Source: an uncultured Bacteroidales bacterium
Lineage (GTDB): Bacteria > Bacteroidota > Bacteroidia > Bacteroidales > Bacteroidaceae
Assembly: GCA_902787555.1 (NCBI GenBank)
Contig: CADAGO010000015.1
Location: 1 to 53,097 of the forward strand
Direction of reading: 5' to 3'
DNA length: 53,097 nt
Shown here: positions 41,626-50,530 of the stretch, piece by piece
How the letters are laid out: every line of letters begins with the position of its first letter
Position numbering within the stretch: the first letter of the stretch is position 1
The notes under the pieces: model-generated
Told to the model about the DNA's origin: nothing
What the model saw: only the letters and a program-made list of their open reading frames with translations
The model's database searches: none
Program-made: the position numbers and the translations under genes

Positions 41626-43263
41626 ATGGGTTATAGATTCTTGAAAACTATTTCTACAGTATTCACATTCGCTTTCATCTGTTTCAATGCGATGGGGCAA
41701 ACCAGACATGAAATCAAGGCTGGTGAAACGCTTTATAGTATCAGCCACACGTATGGGGTGACCATCAGCGCCATCCAGGCAGCGAATCCTGGGTTGGGCG
41801 AAACGATCATAGCCGGACAGACCATCAACATTCCTGCCAAGGCAGCACAGGAACCTGTTCAGCACATCATCATTCAAACACCTCCTGTGCAGCAGGCTCC
41901 CGAACAGCATATCATCATTCAGCCTGTGACACAGCAAGCAACTGTAGAAGATGTGCAGCCGACACCTGTCGTTGAAGAAATTCCGCCGTGCAAGGAAACC
42001 TATGAGGTAAAGAAAAAGGAGACGCTTTACAGCATTGCCCAGCGTTTCGGCGTATCGGTGGATGAGATAGTGGCTGCCAATCCTACGATTGAACCTGATA
42101 AGAAAGACAGAATCAAGAAGGGACAGGTGCTGTGCATTCCGTTCACCCAAGCCGAACTGGAAGCGATGCGTCCTGTGGAAGTCGAGGAAGAGGAAATCGT
42201 CATCAAGGAGCCTGTACCTGTGAACTTCGCTGTCATCATGCCGTTCGGCCTTGACCAGCAGAAGAAGACACGTGAAGCTATCACGATGATCGACTTCTAT
42301 GAGGGTATCATGCTGGCAGTATCGGAGATGAAGCGTGATGGTGTAAGCGGAAAGGTATATGCATTCGATGAGGCACAGATAGACAGCGTACTTGCATTGC
42401 CGCAGATGAAGAACGTGCAACTGATTATCGGTGCCAAAGACGCAAGCAACATCAACAAGCTGAAGGCGTTTACCGAGAAGAACAACATCAGTCTGGTAGT
42501 TCCGCTCTCGTCGTCCACTACCCTTGTGAACAACTCCCACAATGTGTATCAGGTGAACCAGAAGATGGATAACGACACCTACGATCGTGCCTTCGCTTCG
42601 TTCTCTGCTATGCATCCCAATGCCAATTATGTATTTATCAACATAGAAGACCAGACCGATAAGGCCGACTACGTACTGCGTCTGAAGAACTTCCTCAATT
42701 CAGAGAAAATCAGTTACTCAAACTGTGACTTCAAGGAGATAGCCAACCTCGTCGGGATGTTATCGACAAACAAGGAGAACTACATCATTATATCGTCGAG
42801 TACCAAAACGGCTTTCGACCGCATCGTCAAGCGATTGGGCGAACTGGCACTGGATTCGTATCGTATCAACCTTTTCGGCTATACCGACTGGCAAGCCTTT
42901 GCTGACAAGTCAATCGAGGCATTCAAGAAGTACAACTGTATGTTCTTCACCAGTTTCTACAACAATCCGAACGCAACAGAGACCTATGCTTTCAACCAGC
43001 GTTTCCGCAGCGCATTCGGACGCGATCAGTACCATTCATACCCACGTTACGGTATGCTGGGCTACGACATCGCTAACTTCTTCGTGCGCAACATGTATAT
43101 CGAGGGAGAGGATTTTGCTGCCAATATAGAGAACCTTACAAGCGACGCTATTCAGAATCCTATGCATTTCACCCACAAGAACACATGGAGTGGATTTATC
43201 AACAACGCCATGATGTTTGTGAAATACAATGCTGACGGAACCATCAGTGTGAAGCAATTGTAG
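41626..43263 (+). CDS. LysM-domain periplasmic protein with a C-terminal binding-protein-like fold
   Basis: The 545-residue protein has a signal peptide (to NAMGQ) and two LysM domains that bind peptidoglycan: HEIKAGETLYSISHTYGV at ~26-70 and YEVKKKETLYSIAQRFGV at ~126-175, joined by a Gln/Pro linker. From ~205 on (VNFAVIMPFG, FYEGIMLAVSEM, VQLIIGAKDASNINKL, SLVVPLSSST) it resembles a type 1 periplasmic binding fold, as in LpoA-like regulators of wall synthesis. Small-molecule binding or interaction with a penicillin-binding protein are the likely roles. Its gene leads the set LysM - PorT-like barrel. Confidence 0.85.
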   Translation: MGYRFLKTISTVFTFAFICFNAMGQTRHEIKAGETLYSISHTYGVTISAIQAANPGLGETIIAGQTINIPAKAAQEPVQHIIIQTPPVQQAPEQHIIIQPVTQQATVEDVQPTPVVEEIPPCKETYEVKKKETLYSIAQRFGVSVDEIVAANPTIEPDKKDRIKKGQVLCIPFTQAELEAMRPVEVEEEEIVIKEPVPVNFAVIMPFGLDQQKKTREAITMIDFYEGIMLAVSEMKRDGVSGKVYAFDEAQIDSVLALPQMKNVQLIIGAKDASNINKLKAFTEKNNISLVVPLSSSTTLVNNSHNVYQVNQKMDNDTYDRAFASFSAMHPNANYVFINIEDQTDKADYVLRLKNFLNSEKISYSNCDFKEIANLVGMLSTNKENYIIISSSTKTAFDRIVKRLGELALDSYRINLFGYTDWQAFADKSIEAFKKYNCMFFTSFYNNPNATETYAFNQRFRSAFGRDQYHSYPRYGMLGYDIANFFVRNMYIEGEDFAANIENLTSDAIQNPMHFTHKNTWSGFINNAMMFVKYNADGTISVKQL

Positions 43264-43278
43264 CTGTTGAGTGGCTTA

Positions 43279-43340
43279 TAGGTTAATAGCTTAGTAGGTT
43301 AATAGGTTAATAGATTAATAGATTAATAGATTAACGGTTA
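43279..43340 (+). repeat. Simple repeats of the GGTTAATA type
   Basis: Words TAGGTTAATA and TAGATTAATA are repeated about seven times between the LysM and the PorT-like genes. They are the inverse of the TATTAACCTA words at 40588 and 52645. Confidence 0.7.
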
Positions 43341-43358
43341 GTGGTTATAGAATAGAAT

Positions 43359-44066
43359 ATGAAAAGAATCATTATTCTTGCTTTCATCTTCCTCATGGTC
43401 AATGCGCATTGTTCGTTGGTCAATGCTCAGGTGGGCGATAAGCGTAGCGACTTTGCTATTGGTGGCAATGTCGGTATGCTTATGACGAGGATGGATATAA
43501 CCCCTACCATCAAGCAAGACTATAAATTCAGCCCGACATTCGGATTCTCTGCCCGTTACATCTGCGAGAAATACTTCACCGCCATCTGTGGCGTATCGAT
43601 GGAAGTCAACTTTGCAAACCTTGGTTGGAAAGAGGTAATCGAGGACGGAAGCGGTAATACCTATAGCCGCAGTCTGACCTATGTGCAGGTACCTATCATG
43701 ATGCAGATGGGATGGGGACGCGAACTACGAGGCTGCAAGTTCATATTGGAAGCAGGTCCGATCTTCGGATACAACCTGGGAAGTTCGGAAACATACGGAG
43801 GAGGTGTGTGGGATGTATCAAGACGTCCTAACAATGTGGTGAAGCAATACGGAATGGCTGTTGACAACAAGGTGGATTATGGCATCACAGCAGGCATCGG
43901 AATGGAACTCTCGACCCCTTTGGGACACTTTCTGCTCAACGGCCGATATAACTATGGACTTGGCGACGTATTCGACAACAGCAAGAAAGGTTTTTTCAGC
44001 CGGTCTGCCCATCAGACCATCACTGCCAAACTAACCTATCTCTTCGACATCGTTAAAACGAAATAG
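43359..44066 (+). CDS. PorT-like outer-membrane beta-barrel protein
   Basis: The 235-residue protein has a signal peptide and then eight or so amphipathic strands (FAIGGNVGMLMTRM, FGFSARYICEKYF, SLTYVQVPIMMQMGWG, FILEAGPIFGYNLG, DYGITAGIGMELSTPLG, FLLNGRYNYGLGDVF, ITAKLTYLF), the pattern of the PorT/OmpW-like barrels (outer membrane beta-barrel domain). The signal peptide ends NAHCSLVNAQ, encoded by the simple sequence GGTCAATGCGCATTG that resembles the repeat-derived ends of other Bacteroidales signal peptides. Function unknown; no promoter is evident, so it may depend on the LysM gene. Confidence 0.8.
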   Translation: MKRIIILAFIFLMVNAHCSLVNAQVGDKRSDFAIGGNVGMLMTRMDITPTIKQDYKFSPTFGFSARYICEKYFTAICGVSMEVNFANLGWKEVIEDGSGNTYSRSLTYVQVPIMMQMGWGRELRGCKFILEAGPIFGYNLGSSETYGGGVWDVSRRPNNVVKQYGMAVDNKVDYGITAGIGMELSTPLGHFLLNGRYNYGLGDVFDNSKKGFFSRSAHQTITAKLTYLFDIVKTK

Positions 44067-44092
44067 AATATAAATCATTAATTAAATAACTT

Positions 44093-46021
44093 ATGAATAA
44101 ACTTACGACTACACTCCTTACTGGAATCTTATCGCTCCAAGCGATTAGCATGAATGCACAGAACGACAAGGTGGCGTATCTGTTTACGTATTTCACAGGT
44201 AATGCTCCTGAGCAAGAGCAGATTTGTTATGCACTCAGCGATGACGGATACAACTGGACACCGCTCAACAACGGACGCCCTGTCATTGCATCCGATACGA
44301 TTGCATTTACGGGTTGTGTACGCGACCCTCATATCCTTCGCTGTGAGGACGGCAAGACATTCTATATGGTTGCTACCGACATGAAGTCAAACCTGGGTTG
44401 GTCATCCAACCGTGGTATGGTACTGATGAAGAGTACCGACTTGATTCATTGGGAACATACAGTCATCCATTTCCCTACCAAGTTTGCCAACACTTGGCGA
44501 AACGTACAACGTGTGTGGGCTCCTGAGACAGTGTACGACACCCATAGCGGCAAGTATGTGGTGTTCTATTCGCTGTTGTCGCCTACCAACCGCTACGACA
44601 AGATTTACTACAGCTATGCCAACAAAGACTTCACCGACATTACCGAACCGCAACTATTGTTCGATGACGGGAAGGCAGCCATCGATGGAGATATTGTATA
44701 TAACAAAGCCGACGGATTGTTCCACCTGTTCTATAAGAGTGAAGCAGGAGGCGGTATCTTCCAGGCAACAACCCGCAGCATCCTGCCAGCAGCCGGTCAG
44801 AAACCAGGTGAGCAATGGACCAAAATCCCTACGAGAGTGGAAGTAAGCCGTACAGCGGTTGAAGGTGTAGGCGTGTGTCAGGCAATCGATGGCAAGAGCT
44901 GGATTGTGATGTACGACTGCTATTCAGCAGGTCACTATCAGTTCTGTACCAGCGAAGACTTGAAGACATTCAAGTTTGTTCAGGATACGAAGACACAAGG
45001 AGTATTCACACCTCGTCACGGTACGATGATACCTATCACTCAGGCAGAGAAAAACCGTCTGCTCTCCGCATTCGGTTCAACCAAGCAACCTATCCTCGAA
45101 GGCTTCCATGCTGATCCAGAGGTACTCTATTCCAACAAGACCAAGAAGTATTATATCTACTCCACCACAGATGGATTCGACGGATGGGGTGGTTATTACT
45201 TCCAGGTATTCTCGTCGACCAACCTTATCGATTGGACCAACGAGGGTACGATGCTCGATGTGAAGTCCGACCAGGTTCCTTGGGCAAGAGGCAACGCATG
45301 GGCACCAGCAATCGAAGAGGTGAAACAAAAAGACGGCACATACAAATACTATTTCTATTATAGTGCAGATGCCGGACGTCGTAAAGAAATCGGTGTTGCC
45401 ATAGCTGACGACCCATGCGGTCCATTTGTCGACTTTGGCAAACCAATCATCAGCGATTCTCCTGTAGGTCGTGGTCAGCAAATCGATGTAGATGTGTTTA
45501 CCGACCCCAAAACAGGTAAGCACTACATCTACTGGGGTAATGGTTATATGGCAGGAGCCGAACTGAACGATGATATGACAAGTATCAAGCAGAACACCAT
45601 TACCGTGTTGACACCTGAGGGTGGTACGCTTCGCGATTATGCCTATCGTGAGGGCACCTATGTGTTCTACCGCAATGGTACCTATTACTTCCTGTGGAGC
45701 GTTGACGATACCGGCAGTCCTAACTACCACGTAGCATACGGAACCAGCAAGAAGCCACTTGGACCAATCACCGTAGCCGAAGAGCCAATCGTGTTGAAGC
45801 AAGACCCATCAAAACAGATTTACGGTCCTGCCCACAACTCAGTGCTGCAAATCAAAGGAAAAGATCAGTGGTATATCGTATATCACCGCATCAATCGTGA
45901 CTTCCTGAACAACGGACCTGGCATCCATCGTGAGGTATGTATCGATGAGATGAAGTTCGACAAGAAGGGCAAAATCATCCCTGTGCAGCCAACTCTGAAC
46001 GGACCTGCTCCATTGAAATAA
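44093..46021 (+). CDS. Glycoside hydrolase family 43 protein with two GH43-like modules
   Basis: GH43 enzymes are inverting arabinosidases, xylosidases or galactosidases with a five-bladed propeller. The 642-residue secreted protein (signal peptide to MNAQ) carries two modules: the first from ~25 (CVRDPHILRCEDGKTFYMVAT, WAPETVYD), the second from ~335 (EGFHADPEVLYSNKTKKYYIYST, AWAPAIEEV, VDVFTDPKTGKHYIYWGNG). Each has the Asp general-base region; the acid Glu is likely in WAPE and in the HREVC-like C-terminal strand of the second. The order, two fused modules, occurs in Bacteroides loci for plant cell wall. It starts the carbohydrate cluster that ends with GH97. Confidence 0.88.
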   Translation: MNKLTTTLLTGILSLQAISMNAQNDKVAYLFTYFTGNAPEQEQICYALSDDGYNWTPLNNGRPVIASDTIAFTGCVRDPHILRCEDGKTFYMVATDMKSNLGWSSNRGMVLMKSTDLIHWEHTVIHFPTKFANTWRNVQRVWAPETVYDTHSGKYVVFYSLLSPTNRYDKIYYSYANKDFTDITEPQLLFDDGKAAIDGDIVYNKADGLFHLFYKSEAGGGIFQATTRSILPAAGQKPGEQWTKIPTRVEVSRTAVEGVGVCQAIDGKSWIVMYDCYSAGHYQFCTSEDLKTFKFVQDTKTQGVFTPRHGTMIPITQAEKNRLLSAFGSTKQPILEGFHADPEVLYSNKTKKYYIYSTTDGFDGWGGYYFQVFSSTNLIDWTNEGTMLDVKSDQVPWARGNAWAPAIEEVKQKDGTYKYYFYYSADAGRRKEIGVAIADDPCGPFVDFGKPIISDSPVGRGQQIDVDVFTDPKTGKHYIYWGNGYMAGAELNDDMTSIKQNTITVLTPEGGTLRDYAYREGTYVFYRNGTYYFLWSVDDTGSPNYHVAYGTSKKPLGPITVAEEPIVLKQDPSKQIYGPAHNSVLQIKGKDQWYIVYHRINRDFLNNGPGIHREVCIDEMKFDKKGKIIPVQPTLNGPAPLK

Positions 46022-46087
46022 TAGCCCCTCTCTTATCCCCCAAGGGGGAAGATGAGCTCTCCCTAACCCTCCCCTCAGGGGAGGGAA
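46022..46087 (+). repeat. Two GC-rich palindromic elements after the GH43 gene
   Basis: The first (46023-46050) has TCCCCC AA GGGGGA and matches the element at 37846 and 24928. The second (46058-46087) has CCCTCCCC TCA GGGGAGGG (46067-46085) and matches the element at 13035 with compensated stem changes. Confidence 0.7.
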
Positions 46088-46097
46088 CTAAGGAATT

Positions 46098-46172
46098 TTA
46101 AATGGTAAATGGCTAAATGGTAATTGGTAAATGGCTAAATGGTAAATAGTAAATGGTAAATAGTAAATGGTA
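46098..46172 (+). repeat. AAATGGTAAATAG simple repeat running into a start codon
   Basis: AAATGGTA, AAATGGCTA and AAATAGTA words are repeated ten or so times. The last AAATGGTAAATAG supplies the ATG and first codons of the HAD phosphatase gene (46167). Similar words are at 24832 and 41550. Confidence 0.8.
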
Positions 46173-46832
46173 AATAGTATTATCTTCGACCTCGACGGTA
46201 CCCTACTCAATACGTTGGACGACCTCTACTCCAGTGTCAACCACGCGCTGGCGTATTATCATTTGCCTGTTCGCAGCAAGTGGGAAGTCAGGAGCTTTCT
46301 GGGAAATGGAGTACGCCGTCTGGTCGAACATGCCTTACCAGAGGGTTGCGATGCCGAACTGACTGAGAAAGTATTCCGCGAATTTCGCGAGTACTATCTT
46401 GAACATAGTCTCGACCGCACAGAACCCTACGACCAGATTATCCCGATGTTGCATCAATGTAAGCAGCGAGGACTGAAGACTGCGATTGTCAGCAACAAAC
46501 TCAATATGGCGGTTCAGGATCTTCATCAGCGCTTCTTTTCCGACTGCATCGATGTCGCAATTGGTGAGACACCTGACGTACGCCGCAAACCTGCCCCCGA
46601 TATGGTGCTGCGAGCCATCGAACAGTTGGGATGCCAACATGATGACGCCGTCTATGTGGGCGACAGCGAGGTTGATTTGGCAACAGCTCATAATTCCAAA
46701 CTACCTTGTATTGCTGTTTCATGGGGCTTTCGCGACAAGGAATTCCTCATAGAGCAAAAGGCAAAGATTATTATCGATTCACCCCTCGATATCATCAGCA
46801 CCCTATCGTCAATATCACCTGAACTCCCGTAA
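46167..46832 (+). CDS. HAD-family hydrolase, phosphoglycolate-phosphatase-like
   Basis: The 221-residue protein has HAD motif I at IIFDLDGTLLNT (Asp8 nucleophile, Asp10), an alpha-helical cap (LYSSVNHALAYYHLP), motif II VSNKLN, motif III Lys in RRKPAPDMV and motif IV VYVGDSEVDLATA. This fits the Gph/PGP branch, which cleaves small phosphorylated metabolites. Within a carbohydrate cluster it may remove phosphate from sugar phosphates. The start codon lies at the end of an AAATGGTA repeat; the next ATG is much further in, and motif I needs this start. The next gene begins 11 bases after the stop. Confidence 0.9.
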   Translation: MVNSIIFDLDGTLLNTLDDLYSSVNHALAYYHLPVRSKWEVRSFLGNGVRRLVEHALPEGCDAELTEKVFREFREYYLEHSLDRTEPYDQIIPMLHQCKQRGLKTAIVSNKLNMAVQDLHQRFFSDCIDVAIGETPDVRRKPAPDMVLRAIEQLGCQHDDAVYVGDSEVDLATAHNSKLPCIAVSWGFRDKEFLIEQKAKIIIDSPLDIISTLSSISPELP

Positions 46833-46843
46833 CTCCTGAACGT

Positions 46844-49102
46844 ATGAAACGACTTGCATCTTTAAATATCTTTATTGCATTCTCTCTTTTCACATTGTGC
46901 TTGCCACTTTCTGCAACCCCGCACAACGATTTCGACGCTGCACTACAGATGCTGGCCGACTTTACACCTTATTTATATAATCAGTATCAGGAGATAAGCG
47001 ACAAGAATTCGAAAGGAGAGCCATTGGCAACATTCAAGGGTGAGAATACATTTGGTAATAACGAACAAGGTGTGCGTCACAATGCCGACCTCTCGATGAT
47101 TTGTGCGTTTCTGTGCAAATATGCGAAAGGTAAGGTCACACTTCCGCAACAGGTCAGTTGGGAGCGTCTCGAGCAGATGGGAAACCGTACGCTCATCTAC
47201 GCCTACTCCACCCATAAGGCGAACCGTCTCTATCCCTGCAAGAACAACCAGTATTGGGGTTCTGTCAGCAATGCCGACCATAGTTGGGAATCGTCTCTAT
47301 GGGCTATGTCGGTAGCCTATTCAGCATTCTTCCAATGGGATAGGCTGACTGCAGAGCAGCGTCAGTATGTCTATCATCTACTAAAAGCCGAATGCAACTA
47401 CGAACTCGAGCGCAGCATCCCTACAGGCTATCAAGGTGACACCAAAGCAGAAGAGAACGGATGGGAATGTAATGTGCTGGCTGCCACACTCGGACTATTT
47501 CCCAATGACGAACTGGCGCCTCAGTGGTTCGACCGTCTCAGGGCGTTTGCCATCAATTCATACTCGCATCCATTCGACAAAGACGATCAGACAGTCATCG
47601 ATCCCGATTACGACCAGAAAACCATCGCAGACTTCTACGTAGGAGCAAATCTTTACGACGACTATACCCTGCAAAACCACAATTACTTCCATACCAGCTA
47701 CCAGAATGTGGTGGCACAGGAATTAGGTGAAGCAGCCTTGGCACTTAAGTTGTTCCAAAACGCATTGTATCAGAAAGAACGTTGGACAACCAACGCCCTG
47801 ATGCACAATGTGGGATTTGTAATGGACGAAGTGCTCTACAGCCTGGCATTGAGCGACGGAGAATTGGCGATGCCCAACGGAAACGACTGGAGTCTGTTTC
47901 TCTACGACCAGATTACATCCTACTCCACCGTCTCCTGTTTCCTGCGCGACCCCTATGCCCTGCTGCTTGAGCAACAGGCTTTGCAACAAATAGGAAAACG
48001 CCAGAAGACCACGACTGACGGCTCATGGCTCCTACGACCCGATGTAGGTGCACGCCGTATGGGTGTTGAGGCACATCGCGTTATGATGACCTGGCTCATG
48101 CACCATCTGCTACCTACCGACGACATCACCCCTGCTACCTGGAACCAATTCCTGAGTCAATATGGCGAAACCAGCTATTACCCCGACCAAGATGTCATCA
48201 CAGCATCATCTGCTGAGCGATTCACTTGTTTCTCTTGGAGCAAGGGACTGAAAAGCTATACGGGCTATTTTGCGCCAAACAATGTCGTTCACAACAATAT
48301 CGTAGTGCCCTTCCGAGCCAACAATACAGGAAACTTCATAGGTTGGTACGAAGTAGCCGGCAAGAAGACAGACGCAACTGATGTCCGTCACTCTATCGTA
48401 TGGTCAGACTCCAACAGCTACATCATTAGCGGTACGCTCGAAACCAACGAACACACGCTGCGTGACCATTATCTGCTCTTTGCTTCCCACCACAATCTCG
48501 TTCTCTATTTCGACATTGTCAAAGCGATAGCCGACTGTACCATCAACAGCGAACGAGGCGGTCTGCTGGCCATATCGACCGACCCCTTCACCAAGGTAGA
48601 ACGTACACTTGCCACTACAAACGCTCAACAGACTTTAAACGCTCAACTATCAACTATCAACGCTCAGTATATCAACATCGACAACTGTATAGGTGTATTG
48701 GCGCGAACTGACCGTGCAAACAACACGATGGCATTTGGTGACCAGCAGAACAACAACTCCATCCTCACCTCACGCCTCTACCCTATCTATTCCGACAAGC
48801 CACAAAGCGTCAGCATCGGCGACAGAGTCAACTCACGTCTCGTGGCATACTATAGCAATGTCAGTACATCCCAACTTGAGGCGCTCAATAGTCAATGCGC
48901 AGCAATCAATAATCTGCCTCGTGGATGGAAAGGCTATCAGGTAAAAGACACCGATGGTGCCACCTATCTCATCATCTTCAACACTGTAGAGCCCATCGTC
49001 AACAAGTTGAAAATGGATGGTCTCCTGCAGACTTACAACCCCACCCTCTCCATTGTCGTTACCCTTATCGACGGAAAAATCGAAGTGCTACCAATTCAAT
49101 AA
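46844..49102 (+). CDS. Secreted protein with alpha-toroid/lyase-like features
   Basis: The 752-residue exported protein (signal peptide near LCLPLSA) has an all-helical N-terminal half with Trp/Tyr-rich repeats, for example YWGSVSNADHSWESSLWAMSV and ENGWECNVLAATLGLFP, and the segment LQNHNYFHTSYQNVV at ~275, similar in style to the Asn-His-x-Tyr patterns of (alpha/alpha)6-toroid polysaccharide lyases. The C-terminal half (from ~450) is beta-rich (FTCFSWSKGLKSYTGYFAP, VVPFRANNTGNFIGWYEV), as in the lyase beta-sandwich. I cannot name the family. It follows the HAD gene in the same operon. A simple repeat codes for NAQQTLNAQLSTINAQ at ~593-608. Confidence 0.75.
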   Translation: MKRLASLNIFIAFSLFTLCLPLSATPHNDFDAALQMLADFTPYLYNQYQEISDKNSKGEPLATFKGENTFGNNEQGVRHNADLSMICAFLCKYAKGKVTLPQQVSWERLEQMGNRTLIYAYSTHKANRLYPCKNNQYWGSVSNADHSWESSLWAMSVAYSAFFQWDRLTAEQRQYVYHLLKAECNYELERSIPTGYQGDTKAEENGWECNVLAATLGLFPNDELAPQWFDRLRAFAINSYSHPFDKDDQTVIDPDYDQKTIADFYVGANLYDDYTLQNHNYFHTSYQNVVAQELGEAALALKLFQNALYQKERWTTNALMHNVGFVMDEVLYSLALSDGELAMPNGNDWSLFLYDQITSYSTVSCFLRDPYALLLEQQALQQIGKRQKTTTDGSWLLRPDVGARRMGVEAHRVMMTWLMHHLLPTDDITPATWNQFLSQYGETSYYPDQDVITASSAERFTCFSWSKGLKSYTGYFAPNNVVHNNIVVPFRANNTGNFIGWYEVAGKKTDATDVRHSIVWSDSNSYIISGTLETNEHTLRDHYLLFASHHNLVLYFDIVKAIADCTINSERGGLLAISTDPFTKVERTLATTNAQQTLNAQLSTINAQYINIDNCIGVLARTDRANNTMAFGDQQNNNSILTSRLYPIYSDKPQSVSIGDRVNSRLVAYYSNVSTSQLEALNSQCAAINNLPRGWKGYQVKDTDGATYLIIFNTVEPIVNKLKMDGLLQTYNPTLSIVVTLIDGKIEVLPIQ
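48620..48667 (+). repeat. In-frame simple repeat in the lyase-like gene
   Basis: AACGCTCAACAGAC-type and CAACTATCAACTATCAACG words encode NAQQTLNAQLSTINAQ. The same words (CAACTA) appear in the gap before the GH97 gene (50467-50525). Confidence 0.6.
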
Positions 49103-49144
49103 ACAATATATAAATCATCAACTAATCAATTTAATCAATTAACA

Positions 49145-50455
49145 ATGAAACGAATTGCATTTTTACTAATTTACATGATGACATTGTGCTTACCACTCTG
49201 TGCACAAGGTTACACTCTCCCCAAAGGGAAAGAAATTTACATACCCAAGGAGTTGCGCGACAACGATTTTACCAGTCGCGACTCGAAATGGAGCTACTAC
49301 CGTATGGCATGTACGCCCAATGTGGTTTGCTTATGGGAAAAAGGATTTGGTGACGACCTCAGTAAGGCACCCGATCTCGATGGTCACAAGATGACGGTCG
49401 ACCTCGACAACCTTCTCTCGCGTGTTGAATATTTCTACAATGTCTATCGCGACATGATGGGATTCCTTCTGCCTGGCAGTAAAGCCGAGAAATACCGCAT
49501 GATGGTCATGCTGAACTACTCACTCGAAGGAACCGCTTACGGAGGCTCGTACGACGACGAAATCGGTGCCCTGTGGATTGCGCCCAATCGTGTGCAGGAC
49601 AAGACCCTCAACTGCATTGCCCATGAAATCGGACACTCTTTCCAGATTCAGATTTCGTGTGACGGACAGTCACAAGGAATGGGTGGCGGCATCTTCGAGA
49701 CATCTGCTCAGTGGATGCTGTGGAACGTAAATCCCCGTTGGACGACTGATGAGAACTACCACTGGGAAGCGTTCAAGAAACTCATCCACCTGAGTCTCTT
49801 CAACAGTGAGAACATGTACCACGCTCCCTTCGTACTCGAATACTGGAGCTATCTTCACGGTCTCACCTACATGGCCGACATGTTCCGCGGAGGCCGTCGT
49901 GGAGAGGATTTCACCCAGACCTATATGCGGATGTATAATGTTGATGTCAAGCAGATGGGCGACGAACTGCTCGACTGCTACAGCCGACTCATCACTTTCG
50001 ACTTCCCAGACAAACGAAAGGAAAGTGTTCGCTATTCCTGCGAAATGAAGAGCGAAATGCAGGATGCTGGCAATGGGTGGCAGAAACCAGTCAATGCCCC
50101 ACAGACCTATGGATTCAATGTCGACGAAATCACGCTGCCAGCCGTTGGCAAGACAGTCAAGGTTCAGTTCCAGGCTCTTTCTACTGCTGATAATATCGGC
50201 TATCGCTACGGACTTGTAGCCGTCGATAACGACAATAATCCTACATACCTCGGTGCCAATTCCGAGGTAAAGAAAACCCTCACCTACAAGAACCCAGGCA
50301 ACATCAAGCGCCTCTATCTTGTTGTTGTAGGATGTCCATCAAAGGAATACCGTCCTGAGTCATTCGGATTTGGACGCAGACGCGGCCAGCAGCAAGCCGA
50401 AACAGCACAGGAAGGTCCTGCCACCTATCCGTATCAGATAAAGGTTATTGGATAG
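49145..50455 (+). CDS. Secreted zinc metallopeptidase-like protein (HEXXH)
   Basis: The 436-residue exported protein (signal peptide to LCAQ) has the zinc motif CIAHEIGHSFQIQ with His160, Glu161 and His164, then a conserved WMLWNVNP and a helical segment YHAPFVLEYWSYLHGLTYMADMFRGG, where a third ligand Glu may lie. The overall layout resembles DUF6055-type gluzincins of Bacteroidales, but I am not certain of the family. The C-terminal ~130 residues are beta-rich (VNAPQTYGFNVDEITLP, LYLVVVGCPS), perhaps carbohydrate-binding. Its place between the lyase-like gene and GH97 suggests glycoprotein or mucin breakdown; that is inference. Confidence 0.8.
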   Translation: MKRIAFLLIYMMTLCLPLCAQGYTLPKGKEIYIPKELRDNDFTSRDSKWSYYRMACTPNVVCLWEKGFGDDLSKAPDLDGHKMTVDLDNLLSRVEYFYNVYRDMMGFLLPGSKAEKYRMMVMLNYSLEGTAYGGSYDDEIGALWIAPNRVQDKTLNCIAHEIGHSFQIQISCDGQSQGMGGGIFETSAQWMLWNVNPRWTTDENYHWEAFKKLIHLSLFNSENMYHAPFVLEYWSYLHGLTYMADMFRGGRRGEDFTQTYMRMYNVDVKQMGDELLDCYSRLITFDFPDKRKESVRYSCEMKSEMQDAGNGWQKPVNAPQTYGFNVDEITLPAVGKTVKVQFQALSTADNIGYRYGLVAVDNDNNPTYLGANSEVKKTLTYKNPGNIKRLYLVVVGCPSKEYRPESFGFGRRRGQQQAETAQEGPATYPYQIKVIG

Positions 50456-50530
50456 AGGCTAAAGTCAGACAACTGTCAACTAGCGACTAACAACTAAGGT
50501 CAAAAGTCTAACAACTAAAGTCTAAAAGAA